A stretch of 64,000 nt of DNA, from contig NZ_SMMH01000018.1 in assembly GCF_004634215.1 (NCBI RefSeq), forward strand, positions 11,356-75,355, in the 5' to 3' direction. The notes under the pieces are model-generated. The model saw only the letters and a program-made list of their open reading frames with translations. It searched no databases and was not told where the DNA came from. Shown piece by piece: positions 9,115 to 19,026 of the stretch. Both the position numbers and the translations under genes were made by a program. Origin of the DNA: Deinococcus fonticola. Lineage in GTDB: Bacteria; Deinococcota; Deinococci; Deinococcales; Deinococcaceae. Numbering within the stretch: position 1 is the stretch's first letter; every line of letters starts with the position of its first letter.

Positions 9115-9864
9115 TTACGGCGTGATTCGCGTGCCGGCCTGGCCCCGCGCGGCCTGCGCCAGCACCCCCGCGTGCATCCCGCTGGCGATGGTGGCGTGCG
9201 GAGCGCCGCGCTCCAGGGCGTCCAGCGCCGCCTGCACCTTGGGAATCATGCCCCCCGCAATCCAGCCTTCCGCCAGTCCGCCCTGCACCTCGGCGCGGGA
9301 CAGCGTGGCGGCGCGGCTCTCGGGATCCGGGTAGTGGCGGTACACGCCGTCCACATCCGTGAGGAAAACGATGCCTTGCCCCAGCGCGCCCGCCACCGCG
9401 CCGGCCGCGGTATCGGCGTTCACGTTCAGGGCCGCGCCGTCCGGGCCGACCGCCACACTGCCGATCACCGGGGTCAGCCCCGCGCCCAGCAGCGTGCGAA
9501 TCAATTCGGCGTTCACCTGGGTCACACGGCCCACCCGGCCCAGCTCCGGGTCGAGCACCTCCGCCTGCAGGAGCTGGGCGTCGCGGCCCATCAGGCCTAG
9601 CGCCTGCCCGATGTCCTGCGAGAGCTGCTTGTTCAGTTGACCCAGCGCCATCTCCACCACGTCCATGGCCTCCGGGGAGGTAACGCGCAGGCCGGTTCTG
9701 AATTCGCTGGGGATGTGGCGGGCCGCCAGCTCGCGCTCTATGACCGGGCCGCCCCCATGCACCACCACCACGGGCATGGACGCCCGCAGCGCCGCGATGT
9801 CCGCGGCCACCGCGCGCCGCAACTCCAGGTTCTTCATGGCATTCCCGCCGTACTTCACGATCAT
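9115..9864 (-). CDS. argB: acetylglutamate kinase ArgB
   Basis: 249 residues. Amino-acid kinase fold: VKYGGNAMK at the N-terminus (catalytic lysine), the glycine loop [14 protein letters not shown], and the nucleotide site [15 protein letters not shown]. Residues [17 protein letters not shown] and [15 protein letters not shown] fit the N-acetylglutamate and ATP sites. It carries out the second step of arginine synthesis, phosphorylating N-acetyl-L-glutamate. On the minus strand TAGACT lies seven bases before the ATG, so the message is probably leaderless. No other arginine gene is adjacent. Confidence 0.96.
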   Translation of the reverse strand: MIVKYGGNAMKNLELRRAVAADIAALRASMPVVVVHGGGPVIERELAARHIPSEFRTGLRVTSPEAMDVVEMALGQLNKQLSQDIGQALGLMGRDAQLLQAEVLDPELGRVGRVTQVNAELIRTLLGAGLTPVIGSVAVGPDGAALNVNADTAAGAVAGALGQGIVFLTDVDGVYRHYPDPESRAATLSRAEVQGGLAEGWIAGGMIPKVQAALDALERGAPHATIASGMHAGVLAQAARGQAGTRITP

Positions 9865-9986
9865 GCCCAGAGTCTAGGCTGAACACCTGCGCAGGGGGCT
9901 TTACTCAAGAAGCTGGGGAGGCGCAGCTTTTATGCTGGCCAGCCCGTCGTTGGCGCTTCAGACGGGATAACTCACTCGGTGGCGCC

Positions 9987-10490
9987 CTAGTCAGTCGCTA
10001 TGTTGCCCAGCTGGGTGGGCCGGGCCAGCGGCAGGTTGAGGCGTTTGGCGTACCACATCATGGACGGGCGGGCGTCGAGCTCGAAGGTGTACCCCTGGCG
10101 CTCCCAGAAGCGTGAGCCACGCGGGTTCTCGCCCAGGACGCTGGCCAGGACACGTTGCGTGCCGCTGGGCAGCCGGGCCTCCAGTTGGCGCACCGCCTGC
10201 TCGCCCAGGCGCTGGTTCTGCCTGTCCTCGCGGATCAGCAGCAGGTTGATGGTCACGTCGCCTTCCTGCGGGTAGCCCACCTTGTAATCCAGGCTGCCCA
10301 CCAGTTCGCCGTGCTCGTCGTGCAGCAATTCCAGATGACGGCGCGGGTCGGCAAAGGCGGTGTTCACGTCGGCCTGCACTTCGGACAGGTTGGGAAGGCG
10401 ACTGCCCAGCAGTTCAAAGTAACCGGGGGTGGCCTGGTAGAGACTGTGCAGCAAAGGTGCCAGGTGAGGCACCAGGCGAGTGACTTCCAA
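9987..10490 (-). CDS. GNAT-family N-acetyltransferase
   Basis: About 167 residues from a TTG at 10490, chosen because GGGAGG lies about 10 bases upstream. The frame is open further upstream, so an ATG near 10550 is possible. GNAT features: the DVTINLLLIREDRQNQRLGEQAVR acetyl-CoA segment (about residues 85-110) and LGENPRGSRFWERQGYTFEL in the last third. The substrate is unknown. It is divergent from dus. The 122 bp between this gene and argB (9865-9986) hold only the argB promoter box and a weak CCCGTC/GACGGG inverted repeat. Confidence 0.75.
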   Translation of the reverse strand: MEVTRLVPHLAPLLHSLYQATPGYFELLGSRLPNLSEVQADVNTAFADPRRHLELLHDEHGELVGSLDYKVGYPQEGDVTINLLLIREDRQNQRLGEQAVRQLEARLPSGTQRVLASVLGENPRGSRFWERQGYTFELDARPSMMWYAKRLNLPLARPTQLGNIATD

Positions 10491-10647
10491 GGTGCTAATT
10501 CCTCCCGTCCGGAGGGCGTAAGTGCTTGGGTTTCCGGACATCTTCAGCATAAAGGCAGGCCGTGACAATTTCCTCTCTCTTTGTGGACATGTAGGGTTGA
10601 CGCTTCCTTCACCCGCCTGGGCCGGGAACGCGCTACCCTTCCCCGAG

Positions 10648-11718
10648 ATGAGTGCGCTGCCCACCCCCCCCACCCCGCTGCCCGCCCCCGGCTTCTACCG
10701 GCGCCGGCTGGCCCTGCCGGGGGCCGTGCTGGCACCCATGGCCGGCTACAGTGACGCGCCCATGCGGCAACTCGCGGCGGAGCAGGGGGCCCTGTGGACG
10801 GTGTCCGAGATGATCAGTGCGCGTGGACTGGCGCTGGGCGGCGAGAACGAGAGCCTGCACCTGGGTCGCCCGCACCCTGGCGAATACCTGCGTGTGGTGC
10901 AGCTGTTCGGCGCTGACCCGGACATCCTGGCCGACGCCACGCGCAAAACCGAGGCGTGGTTCGCACCGGCCGCCATTGACCTGAACATGGGCTGCCCGGT
11001 GCCGAAGGTGCGCGGCAAGGGCGGCAGTTGCCTGCTGCAAACCCCCGAAACCGCTTACGCCCTGGTGAAAGCCATGAAGGCCGCCACGCCGCTGGACGTC
11101 AGCGCCAAAATTCGCCTGGGCTGGGACGAGAACCGCAGCATCGAGATCGCGCAGGGCCTCGCCGAGGCGGGCGCAGCGGTCATCACGGTTCATGGGCGCA
11201 CCGCTGCCCAGCGCTACACCGGGGAGGCCGACTGGGAGGCCATCGCGCAGGTGGCCGCCAGCGTGCCCACGCCGGTGATCGGCAGCGGGGACGTGCTGAC
11301 GCCCGCGCAGGCCCGCGAGCGGCGCGCGCTGGGGGTGGCCGCCGTGATGATCGGGCGCGGCGCGGTGGGCAATCCCTGGATTTTTCAGGCGCTCGCCGGC
11401 ACCACTGAAGAGGGAGCCACTGAGCAGGCGGCCCGCAACCGGCCAGGGGACGGTGAGGGTGACCGGGTGCCCGCGCTGCCCATCCGTGCGGCGGTGGCTC
11501 TGCGCCACGCGGAGTTGCAGCACCGCTTCTACACCGTGCCGCACCGTTTTCACCCCGGCGAAATGAAGGTCGCCAGCATGCGCCCGCTGCGCAAAGTGCT
11601 GCCCAAATACCTCCCGGAACTCACGGAACTGCACCCGGCCCTGACCAGCGTCGAGACCCTTCAGGACGTCCAGGCGATCCTGCGCCCCCTCGTTCAGGAG
11701 CAGTGCGAACGGGTGTAA
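10648..11718 (+). CDS. dus: tRNA-dihydrouridine synthase (Dus)
   Basis: 356 residues. TIM-barrel flavoenzyme that reduces uridines to dihydrouridine in tRNA using FMN and NADPH. Seen: the FMN-binding [12 protein letters not shown] at about residue 29, catalytic C116 in [37 protein letters not shown] and VIGSGDV, and the phosphate loop [13 protein letters not shown]. The C-terminal helical tRNA-binding domain starts after an unusual Gly/Glu-rich insert (about residues 255-275). The motif spacing is closest to the DusB/Dus3-like class. TACCCT (10634-10639) lies eight bases before the ATG and there is no Shine-Dalgarno site, so a leaderless message is likely. Confidence 0.93.
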   Translation: MSALPTPPTPLPAPGFYRRRLALPGAVLAPMAGYSDAPMRQLAAEQGALWTVSEMISARGLALGGENESLHLGRPHPGEYLRVVQLFGADPDILADATRKTEAWFAPAAIDLNMGCPVPKVRGKGGSCLLQTPETAYALVKAMKAATPLDVSAKIRLGWDENRSIEIAQGLAEAGAAVITVHGRTAAQRYTGEADWEAIAQVAASVPTPVIGSGDVLTPAQARERRALGVAAVMIGRGAVGNPWIFQALAGTTEEGATEQAARNRPGDGEGDRVPALPIRAAVALRHAELQHRFYTVPHRFHPGEMKVASMRPLRKVLPKYLPELTELHPALTSVETLQDVQAILRPLVQEQCERV

Positions 11719-11874
11719 CTGCCGCCCGCCTCAAGCGCCAAAGAGTGGTGGGGCGTCCAGCAAGTGAAGCGGTTCCTGCTGCCCTGTCCCGGTGGTCACT
11801 TGAGCCCCGAACCTTAGCCCTCCGGCAAAATCGCCTGTGGCCGGTCTGCCTGCTTGCTATGCTGTAAAGCAATC

Positions 11875-12441
11875 ATGAACGTCAGAGAGTACTACGCCTA
11901 CCTCTGCGCCTCGCGCGAGCAACTGTGGAACTTTGTCCGTGCGTTGCCCGCCGAGGACTTGAAGCGCACCACGATCGACACCGGTGAGCGCTTCCGCAAC
12001 ATCAAAGACCTGTTGCTGCACACCATCGATGTCGAGGATCACTGGGTGCACGGTGTGGCCCGTGGGGACAGGGTGCAAAATGAAGGGAAGTACCCGCACG
12101 ACTGGGTCAAGCCGCAGGCCGAGCAGTACGATCTGAACTGGATCATCGAGTATGGGCGCGAAGTGACGCGGCGCACCAGCGATTTCCTGAAGGGGAACCC
12201 GGACCTGAACCGCCCGCTTAAGCTGATCCAGGACGACCCCGGCAGCGAGACGGTGACCCTGGAGCAACTGCTGTGGCACGTCATGACCCACGAAGTCCGG
12301 CATACCGCCCAGGTGGCCCTGCTGATCCGGCAACTGGGCCACACGCCCCCCTGGCTGGATTACCTGCGCTTCATGCGCCCCGAGGTTCCCGCTGAAACGG
12401 GCGGCGGCACCGACATCGGCGACGGTGTCGAAGACGAGTGA
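11875..12441 (+). CDS. DinB-family (YfiT-like) metal-dependent protein
   Basis: 188 residues forming a four-helix bundle. The three metal-binding histidines of the DinB superfamily appear as [12 protein letters not shown] (about residue 45) and [12 protein letters not shown] (about residue 135). Members include thiol-transferases and damage-induced proteins; DinB-like paralogues are numerous in Deinococcus. The exact reaction here is not known. A TATGCT box precedes the ATG by 11 bases. The C-terminus is glycine- and acid-rich. It converges on msrQ, 30 bp away. Confidence 0.85.
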   Translation: MNVREYYAYLCASREQLWNFVRALPAEDLKRTTIDTGERFRNIKDLLLHTIDVEDHWVHGVARGDRVQNEGKYPHDWVKPQAEQYDLNWIIEYGREVTRRTSDFLKGNPDLNRPLKLIQDDPGSETVTLEQLLWHVMTHEVRHTAQVALLIRQLGHTPPWLDYLRFMRPEVPAETGGGTDIGDGVEDE

Positions 12442-12471
12442 AGCCCGGCCACAGGCCGAACACCTGAAAGT

Positions 12472-13092
12472 CTATCCACTGGAAGTCGGCCTGGTCGCCG
12501 GCTTTTTTGCGGGCCGTTTCACCAGGCGCAGCAGCAGCAGCCCCAGCAGACCGGCGGCCAGCAGCGTCGGCACGGTGCGGTCCTGTTTGACCCCCCACCA
12601 GTAGTGGAGCGCGCCCAGGGCCGCCGCCAGATACACCAGGCGGTGCAGGCGCGTCCACCGCTGAAAACCAAGGCGCTTCATGCTGGCGGGGGTGCTGGTC
12701 CAGGCCAGCGGCGCCAGCAGCAGCAGCGCCAGAAACCCCACCGTGATGAAAGGCCGTTTGACGATGTCCTCGCCCACCGCCAGCAGCAGGATGTTCTGGT
12801 CGAACAGGTAGATGCCGAAGTGCAGCGCCGCGTACCCGAAGGCCAGCAGTCCCAGCGCCTTGCGAACGCGTGCCGGCCACGTCCAGCCCGTCAGCAGACG
12901 AAGGGGCGTGCAGGCCAGCGACAGCAGCAGCAGAATAATCGCCAGTTGCCCGGTCTGGTGTGTGGCCCGCTTGATCGGGTCGGCGCCCAGCAGGCCGCTC
13001 AGCGCGTCCCCCAGCAGGATCAGCGCCGGAAGAAACCCGCCCACGTACACCGCAGGCGGGAGCCACTTCAGGCTGCGTTTCCCCGGGGCCAT
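12472..13092 (-). CDS. msrQ: MsrQ, haem-binding membrane subunit of the periplasmic methionine sulfoxide reductase
   Basis: 206 residues with about six hydrophobic helices of the ferric-reductase-like YedZ fold. The histidines expected to ligate haem are in ATHQTGQLA, ALHFGIY, RLHRLVY and ALHYWWG. MsrQ passes electrons from the respiratory chain to MsrP, which repairs oxidised methionine in periplasmic proteins. The start ATG overlaps the msrP stop by one base (TGATG), so the pair is coupled, msrP first. Confidence 0.95.
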   Translation of the reverse strand: MAPGKRSLKWLPPAVYVGGFLPALILLGDALSGLLGADPIKRATHQTGQLAIILLLLSLACTPLRLLTGWTWPARVRKALGLLAFGYAALHFGIYLFDQNILLLAVGEDIVKRPFITVGFLALLLLAPLAWTSTPASMKRLGFQRWTRLHRLVYLAAALGALHYWWGVKQDRTVPTLLAAGLLGLLLLRLVKRPAKKPATRPTSSG

Positions 13093-14078
13093 CAGAAATT
13101 CCGGCGCAAATCCAGGCCCTTGTACAGCCCCGCCACGGCGTCGGCGTATCCGTTGAACGGCAGGGTTTTGCGCCGCGCCACCTCGCCGATGCGCCTTTCG
13201 GTGGCCTGGCTCCAGCGCGGATGATCCACTGCCGGGTTGACGTTCGCGTAAAAACCGTACTCGTCCGGGGCGGCCAACGCCCAGGTGGTTTTCGGCCTTT
13301 CACTGACCAGCGAAATCCGCACGATGCTCTTGATGTTCTTGAAGCCGTACTTCCAGGGAATCACCAGTCGCAGGGGCGCCCCGTTCTGGTTGGGCAGGAT
13401 TTTGCCGTCCAGGCCCACCGCCATAAAGGCGAGGGGATGCAGGGCCTCGTCCAGCCGCAGGGCCTCCACGTAAGGCCAGTCGAGCACCCCGGAACGCTGG
13501 CCCGGCATCTGCTTCGGGTCTTGTAGTGTCGTGAATTTGACGTACTTCGCCTTGCCTGTCGGCTCCAGGCGGCGAATCAGGGCTGCCAGCGGGAAGCCCA
13601 TCCAGGGCATGACCATGCTCCAGGCTTCCACGCAGCGCATGCGGTACACCCGGTCTTCCAGCGGGAACCAGCTTTGCAGGGTGTCGATGTCCACTGTCTG
13701 CGGCCGGCGCACCTCACCGTCGATTTTGATGATCCACGGGCGCGTGCGCAGGCTCCCGGCGTTCTGCGAAGGGTCGTCCTTGCCCAGCCCGAACTCGTAG
13801 AAGTTGTTGTAGGTCGTCATGGCCTGGTACGAGGTCACGGGTTCGGAGGTGTCATACGGCCCCAGCGCGCGCTTCCGCGTGACGGCCGCGGCCTGCGCCT
13901 CCGCGGTGCCCGAGGGCCGCCGGGTGAGTAACTCCAGCCCGCCACCCAGCCCTGCCACTGTGGCCGTAAACAGCGTCGCTGAGCGGAGGAACTCGCGGCG
14001 TGTGTGCCCCTGCGGCGCAGTGTCGGTGACCAGCGGCGCGACTTCTTCCCCTTCCAGTTGACGCGGTAACTTCGCCAT
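13092..14078 (-). CDS. msrP: MsrP, molybdopterin-dependent protein-methionine-sulfoxide reductase
   Basis: 328 residues. A twin-arginine export signal ([13 protein letters not shown]27-R28) precedes a hydrophobic stretch. The sulfite-oxidase-fold body has the molybdenum-ligating C149 in [11 protein letters not shown], the NNFYEFG motif, MPWMGFPL and [14 protein letters not shown]. MsrP reduces both R- and S-methionine sulfoxide in the periplasm. The enzyme needs molybdopterin, which fits with the FmdE-like gene next door and the MoaD-MoaE fusion at 63 kb. It is divergent from the FmdE-like gene. Confidence 0.96.
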   Translation of the reverse strand: MAKLPRQLEGEEVAPLVTDTAPQGHTRREFLRSATLFTATVAGLGGGLELLTRRPSGTAEAQAAAVTRKRALGPYDTSEPVTSYQAMTTYNNFYEFGLGKDDPSQNAGSLRTRPWIIKIDGEVRRPQTVDIDTLQSWFPLEDRVYRMRCVEAWSMVMPWMGFPLAALIRRLEPTGKAKYVKFTTLQDPKQMPGQRSGVLDWPYVEALRLDEALHPLAFMAVGLDGKILPNQNGAPLRLVIPWKYGFKNIKSIVRISLVSERPKTTWALAAPDEYGFYANVNPAVDHPRWSQATERRIGEVARRKTLPFNGYADAVAGLYKGLDLRRNF

Positions 14079-14207
14079 GCTGCATTCTGAACCGGCCCAC
14101 CCCCTCGCGCCGTGAGTGCCGCCCTAATTCATGCCCTGACTTGCGTCAGCCTTGACCTGTGTCACCGCGCTGCTCCACCCGCCTGCCCTAAAATCGGCGT
14201 GACGGCC

Positions 14208-14807
14208 ATGACCCCCCTGCTCCCGCCCCCACCACATCTGCAAGCCCTGCTGCGGCAGAGTGCCGCGCTGCACGACCACCTGTGCCCGCGGCAGATTCTG
14301 GGCGTGCGCAGCGCCTTACTGGCCGCCCAGTACCTGAATCTGCCCTTTCCCCGCAGCGACAAGCGCGTCCTGGTGTTCGTGGAAACCGACGGCTGCTTTG
14401 CCGATGGCGTCTCGGTCGCGTCCGGCTGCTGGCTGGGGCGCCGCACCATGCGCCTGATGGACTATGGCAAGGTGGCTGCCACCTTCGTGGACACCAGAAC
14501 CGGCCAGGCTGTCAGAATTGCCCCCCAGACCGACCTGCGCCAGCGTGTGAAAGATGCCCGCCCGGAGGGACAGAAACGCTACGACGCTTACCTGGAGGCG
14601 TACCAAACTCTGCCGGATGATGCCCTGTTGACGGTGCAGGAGGTTGAACTCACCCTTGATCTGAAGGGCCTGATCAGCGTGCATGGCAAACGGGTTATTT
14701 GCGAGGGGTGCCACGAAGAAATCATCAACGAGCGCGAAGTGGTGCACGGAGTGCAGGTACTGTGCCCCAGCTGCGCGGGGCAGGGGTATTACAGGCCGGG
14801 TGGCTGA
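14208..14807 (+). CDS. FmdE-like protein with C-terminal zinc ribbon
   Basis: 199 residues from ATG 14208; TAAAAT (14189-14194) is a good -10 box giving a very short leader, and a GTG at 14199 is an alternative. The N-terminal domain fits FmdE (formylmethanofuran dehydrogenase subunit E-like): HDHLCPRQILGVRSALLA, then FVETDGCFADGVSVASGCWLGRRT and MDYGKVAATFVDT. The last 30 residues form a zinc ribbon, CEGC and CPSC. FmdE-domain proteins occur near molybdenum enzymes, and some hydrolyse or carry parts of the cofactor, but the role is unproven. Its divergence from msrP suggests a link to molybdenum cofactor handling. Confidence 0.85.
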   Translation: MTPLLPPPPHLQALLRQSAALHDHLCPRQILGVRSALLAAQYLNLPFPRSDKRVLVFVETDGCFADGVSVASGCWLGRRTMRLMDYGKVAATFVDTRTGQAVRIAPQTDLRQRVKDARPEGQKRYDAYLEAYQTLPDDALLTVQEVELTLDLKGLISVHGKRVICEGCHEEIINEREVVHGVQVLCPSCAGQGYYRPGG

Positions 14808-14841
14808 CCGCTCAAGCTGTCGAGGATTCCCCCACCTTGCT

Positions 14842-15453
<612 letters not shown>

Positions 15454-15466
15454 AGTGGGGCGAGTC

Positions 15467-15594
15467 TAGAGCATCCGACAAAAGAACGCCGTGATTTTGT
15501 CCGAGCAGCGCGAGTGAATTTGAATGAGCAGGACGAAGGATGGAGCGCTCTGGGGTGCTGTTGTACAGAGCGCTCCATTCTGGGAACGGCTCTA
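15467..15594. repeat. dispersed repeat element, family A, copy 2 (with internal perfect hairpin)
   Basis: 128 bp from TAGAGCATCCGACA to GGCTCTA. It shares GACAAAAGAACG, TTTTGTCCGAGC, GTGAATTTGAATGAGCAGGA and GAAGGATGGAGCGCTCTG with the other copies. Inside, GGAGCGCTCTG pairs perfectly with CAGAGCGCTCC. It sits between folE and purA, against the folE promoter box. The remaining 15595-15706 holds nothing recognisable. Confidence 0.85.
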
Positions 15595-15706
15595 GCGGGC
15601 CGAACGCCAAACCGCCTAACCGCAGGGTCGCTGCGCATTAGACGGCTTGAAATCCACCTGAACGTCAGGGGTTGAAGTGACCTTCGGTTTGTGGCCTGTG
15701 CCGGCG

Positions 15707-16924
15707 TTACGTCCAGCTGACCTCGCCGTAGGTCTTCTCGCGTTCCGGGCCGCACGAGAAGATCACCACCGGGCAGTTCACGGTTTCCTCGATAAGCGCC
15801 AGGTACGCCTGCGCTTCTTTGGGCAGCGTTTCACGGCTGGTCGCACCGTCGGTGGTGTCCCAGCCTTTCAGGTGCTTGTAGACGGGTTGACCGGCGCTGT
15901 CGTAGGCGACGCACACGGGAATGCTCTCCAGGCCGCTCAGGATGTCCATCTTGTTGATGACCAGGCCGTCCAGGCCGTTCACGTCCACAGCGTACTTCAG
16001 CAGTTCCAGATCCAGCCAGCCCACCCGGCGCGGGCGTCCGGTGGTGGTGCCGTACTCGTCCCAGGGGTTGGAGCCGTCGCCACGCAGGCGCAGAATTCCC
16101 GCCTCGTCCGTGACCTCGGTGGGGAAGGGGCCGTGGCCCACGCGCGTGTTGAAGGCCTTCGCCACGCCGAACACCTTGTTGATGGCCTTGTGGCTGACGC
16201 CCGCGCCCACCAGCACGCCCCCCACCGTGGGGTAGGAACTGGTCACGAAGGGGTAGGTGCCGTAGTTCAAGTCCAGCAGGGTCGCCTGGGCACCCTCGAA
16301 CAGCACGTTGTGGCCGTCCTTCACGGCCTGACGCAGCAAAGCGCCCGTGTCCTGCACGAACGGGGCGAGCTTCTCACGAATGGGCGCCAGCGCCGCCATG
16401 CCCACGTCCACGCTCGTCCAGCCCGCATCACGGGTGCTGTTGGGCTTGGCTTCCATCAGGCGTTCCAGACGCTCACGCAAGACCGCCTCGTCCAGCAGGT
16501 CACCGAAGCGAACGCCGACGCGCCGCGCCCGATCCGCGTAGGCCGGGCCGATGCCGCGCCCCGTCGTGCCCACGAAATCCTTGCGCCCATCCACGAACTT
16601 GTGGTGGGGGAGCACCAGGTGGGCCCGGTCACTGATCCGCAAATCCGGGTTCAGGCCACCCTCCAGCAGGTTCTGCCGTTCCTCCAGAAACTTGTCCGGG
16701 TCAATCACCATGCCGTCGCCCAGAATGGACACCGCGCCCTCGTGCAGCACGCCGCTGGGCAGCAGGTTCAACTTGAATGTCTTGCCCTTCGCGTTCACCG
16801 TGTGGCCCGCGTTGGCCCCGCCCTGATAACGCGCCACGAACTTCGCTTCCGGGGCCAGGAAATCAACGATCTTCCCCTTGCCCTCATCGCCCCACTGAGC
16901 ACCAATAATTGCAATACCAGGCAT
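15707..16924 (-). CDS. purA: adenylosuccinate synthetase (PurA)
   Basis: 405 residues from ATG 16924, chosen because GAAGGGGCG lies just upstream and MPGIAIIGAQWGDEGKGK is the normal family start. Motifs: the GTP loop GDEGKGK, GGANAGHTV, GRGIGPAYADR, the IMP-binding TTGRPRRVGWLD and NKMDIL. It joins IMP and aspartate using GTP, the first step to AMP. The C-terminus is slightly shorter than in enterobacteria, which is usual for this group. Confidence 0.97.
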   Translation of the reverse strand: MPGIAIIGAQWGDEGKGKIVDFLAPEAKFVARYQGGANAGHTVNAKGKTFKLNLLPSGVLHEGAVSILGDGMVIDPDKFLEERQNLLEGGLNPDLRISDRAHLVLPHHKFVDGRKDFVGTTGRGIGPAYADRARRVGVRFGDLLDEAVLRERLERLMEAKPNSTRDAGWTSVDVGMAALAPIREKLAPFVQDTGALLRQAVKDGHNVLFEGAQATLLDLNYGTYPFVTSSYPTVGGVLVGAGVSHKAINKVFGVAKAFNTRVGHGPFPTEVTDEAGILRLRGDGSNPWDEYGTTTGRPRRVGWLDLELLKYAVDVNGLDGLVINKMDILSGLESIPVCVAYDSAGQPVYKHLKGWDTTDGATSRETLPKEAQAYLALIEETVNCPVVIFSCGPEREKTYGEVSWT

Positions 16925-16995
16925 CAGACGCCCCTTCGCCACGCGCCCAGACTTACTCTTTTTGTTTCCTTGCTCGGTCTGCGAGACTGGGGGTC

Positions 16996-17022
16996 AAAAA
17001 AAAGCACGGCGCGTGGCACCGT
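16996..17022 (-). terminator. Rho-independent terminator (end of upstream operon or purA leader attenuator)
   Basis: On the minus strand ACGGTGC pairs with GCGCCGT (one G-U) across loop CAC, followed by GC and eight T. It ends the reductase/kinase pair at 17127-18619. A promoter-like TAGACT (plus-strand 17028-17033) lies just upstream of the hairpin, so it could instead be a leader attenuator of purA. No better purA promoter is evident between the hairpin and the start. Confidence 0.8.
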
Positions 17023-17126
17023 AACTCAGTCTACCCGACCGGCCCGGGGCGTGGGTGGAACGTCTGCACCGGGTTCAGAGAAAAGAAGGGCTGCTGGCCT
17101 TCTGGTGGGGCTTTTCTATCACTGAC

Positions 17127-17654
17127 TTACTGGATCCGAGATAGTTTCTTCAGCACTTCTCGCAGGCTATCCCGCACCTCGGCGTCGTGAATCAGGCCAT
17201 CTGCGTCCACCAGGTCGCGTGGAATGGGCAGATGCAGGCAGGCCTCCTCAACTATCCGGGCGTTCACGTAGCCCAGGACAATTCGCAGGGAATCGTGGGC
17301 GTCTCTAGCCTGTGTGGGGCTGGTGGAAACGTTGATCCAGGCGACCGGCTTCCCGTTCAGGACGGTGCTGCCGACCATCCACTCCAGCAGGTTCTTGAAG
17401 GCGCCCGGCAGCGCCCCGGCGTACTCGGGCGTGCAGATGAGGAGGGCGTCGGCGGCCGCAATGGCAGCGCGAAGGCCAGTCACCGCCTGGGGAAGGGGGT
17501 CGTGGTCGTCTTCCGGGTTGAAGTGCGGCAGGTCGGCCATCCCGCCGTACAGGGCCGTTTGGAGAGCGGAAGGGGCAACGTATTGAAGGGTTTGCAGGGC
17601 TGCGCCATTGACGGAACCCGCGCGCAGACTGCCGTTCAGCAGCAAGAAATTCAC
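17127..17654 (-). CDS. NADPH-dependent FMN reductase-family protein
   Basis: 175 residues from GTG 17654, chosen for GGGAGG upstream; the GTG overlaps the stop of the kinase before it (GTGA), so the two are coupled. Flavodoxin-like fold: phosphate loop NGSLRAGSVN at the start, PEYAGALPGAFKNLLEWMVG at about residue 80, WINVSTSPTQARDAHDSLR. Family members reduce FMN, quinones, azo dyes or chromate with NAD(P)H. The physiological substrate is unknown. Confidence 0.88.
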   Translation of the reverse strand: MNFLLLNGSLRAGSVNGAALQTLQYVAPSALQTALYGGMADLPHFNPEDDHDPLPQAVTGLRAAIAAADALLICTPEYAGALPGAFKNLLEWMVGSTVLNGKPVAWINVSTSPTQARDAHDSLRIVLGYVNARIVEEACLHLPIPRDLVDADGLIHDAEVRDSLREVLKKLSRIQ

Positions 17655-18619
17655 GCGTGTTCCTCCCACCAATCCTGCACGAAGTTCAGCCCGCGCCGGA
17701 AGAACTCCGGGTGCAGCGATTCGCTCCCATTGACCCAGACGCGCCCGGCGAACAGGCCCATGAACCAGAAGGAACGGGCCAGGACGAAGAAAGGCAGGGC
17801 CTTGCGCTCCGCAGCCGTCAACGGGCGAACGTCCTCATAAGCGTTCAGAAAGGCGGGCCACACGGTCGCCAATTCCTCGGGGGTGTCGTTCAGGGCGTGA
17901 TCCCACCAGTACACCGCCAGGTCGTAGGCCGGCCAGCCAGGGCCACCACAATCGAAGTCGAACAGGCGCAAGGTGCCCTGGTCGATGCGCGCGTTGGCGT
18001 CATGGGGGTCGCCGTGACACGCGCCCCACCGCAGTTCGGGCGTCAGGGCGCTCAGGCGGGTGTGGGTGCGCGCAGCCAGTTCCTCCAGCGAGTTCAGGGT
18101 CTGCGGATCGTCCGGCAACTGGGCACGAATGGCGTTCAGCGGTTCGGTCAGCAGGTGAGCCAGATCGAGGGAAAACCGCCCACCAGCCGGGAAGGCCGCA
18201 CTGGCCTGGTGAAGGTTGGCCAGGGTTCGGCCGTACAGTGCGGCGTCCCCGGCGGTTCGCTCGGGCATTCGGCCCTCGACAAACTCGAAGACCGCGTAAG
18301 GACGCGTTCCTTCAAGGGCGCTCAGTTCGCCGTATAGTTGGCCGTTCAGCGCCGACAGGGGCCGGGCCGCAGTGTTCAGACTGGCCGTCAGCGAGAGCTC
18401 CCAGTCCAGGTCGGCTGGCGTGCGCCAGCCTGCGCGGTACACCCGCAAGATGGCGTGCGGGTGCCCAGCCAAGCCAGTCAGCAGGTAAGTGTCATTGATG
18501 CCACGCCGCAGAAACCGAAGCTGAACGTCGTCCTGACCGGCGTATTGCTGCTGTACCAGCCGGGCCAGCGCCGCTGCCGACAGCACCGAGTGAACAGCGG
18601 GAAAGAAAGTGGATGTCAT
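17651..18619 (-). CDS. aminoglycoside phosphotransferase (APH)-family kinase
   Basis: 322 residues. Protein-kinase-like fold with RRGINDTYLL at the N-lobe, AILRVYRAG (ATP-site region), the catalytic loop ACHGDPHDANARI and the metal-binding LFDFDCGGPGWPAYDLA. This set is shared by aminoglycoside kinases, homoserine kinase-like and choline/fructosamine kinases, so the substrate is open; the RR-x-x-ND-x-Y-L start resembles SrkA/homoserine-kinase-type members. ATG 18619 is the most likely start. It is coupled to the flavin reductase downstream. Confidence 0.85.
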   Translation of the reverse strand: MTSTFFPAVHSVLSAAALARLVQQQYAGQDDVQLRFLRRGINDTYLLTGLAGHPHAILRVYRAGWRTPADLDWELSLTASLNTAARPLSALNGQLYGELSALEGTRPYAVFEFVEGRMPERTAGDAALYGRTLANLHQASAAFPAGGRFSLDLAHLLTEPLNAIRAQLPDDPQTLNSLEELAARTHTRLSALTPELRWGACHGDPHDANARIDQGTLRLFDFDCGGPGWPAYDLAVYWWDHALNDTPEELATVWPAFLNAYEDVRPLTAAERKALPFFVLARSFWFMGLFAGRVWVNGSESLHPEFFRRGLNFVQDWWEEHA

Positions 18620-18667
18620 TTCTCTCAGCCTGTCACGCCGCAAACGTCACGGCATCCATGAAATGGC

Positions 18668-19006
18668 TCACTCGTCTGCCAGGAAAGGTGCGATGCTGGG
18701 CAGCAGCAGGGGAGACTGAAGGATGTCGTAGTACGTCGTGCCGGGCAGAATCGCCAGTCGGTGCTTTGTCATGCCCGAACGATTCCAGTGGCCGTCCTTG
18801 TGCCCCCCGCCCAGCAGGGCAAAGAACTGCGCCGCGTGCGCGGGCGGCAGCCTGTCGGCGTCACCGACCAGCAGCATTACCCGGGCCTGAATCCCGCCGA
18901 GTTCGTCCGTCCAGTCGAACTCGCGGCCCATCAACTCGCCCAGGCGTCCCACCAGGCGCGGCCAGTCCTCCACCCGTGGGCCAAGACCGCTGTAAAGCTG
19001 ATACAT
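18668..19006 (-). pseudogene. remnant of an alpha/beta hydrolase (C-terminal half only)
   Basis: About 112 codons encode the end of an alpha/beta hydrolase: RVMLLVGDADRLPPAHAAQFFALLGGG carries the acid residue region, and HRLAILPGTTYYDIL the region of the catalytic histidine, which reads Y here. The nucleophile elbow (GxSxG) and everything before it are absent. The frame opens at 19006, where the opposite strand begins the transporter remnant, so a rearrangement removed the 5' half. Its product is probably not functional. Confidence 0.75.
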
Positions 19007-19026
19007 GGGGCTTTGTTGCACCCTGA

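Noticed and set aside
14101..14207. Riboswitch or Moco RNA motif before the FmdE-like gene
   Set aside because: Only about 130 bp separate the divergent starts and no conserved Moco-RNA pattern is recognisable.
17651..18619. Aminoglycoside-resistance kinase
   Set aside because: The APH fold is shared by metabolic kinases, and the coupled flavin reductase does not support a resistance role; left as family-level call.
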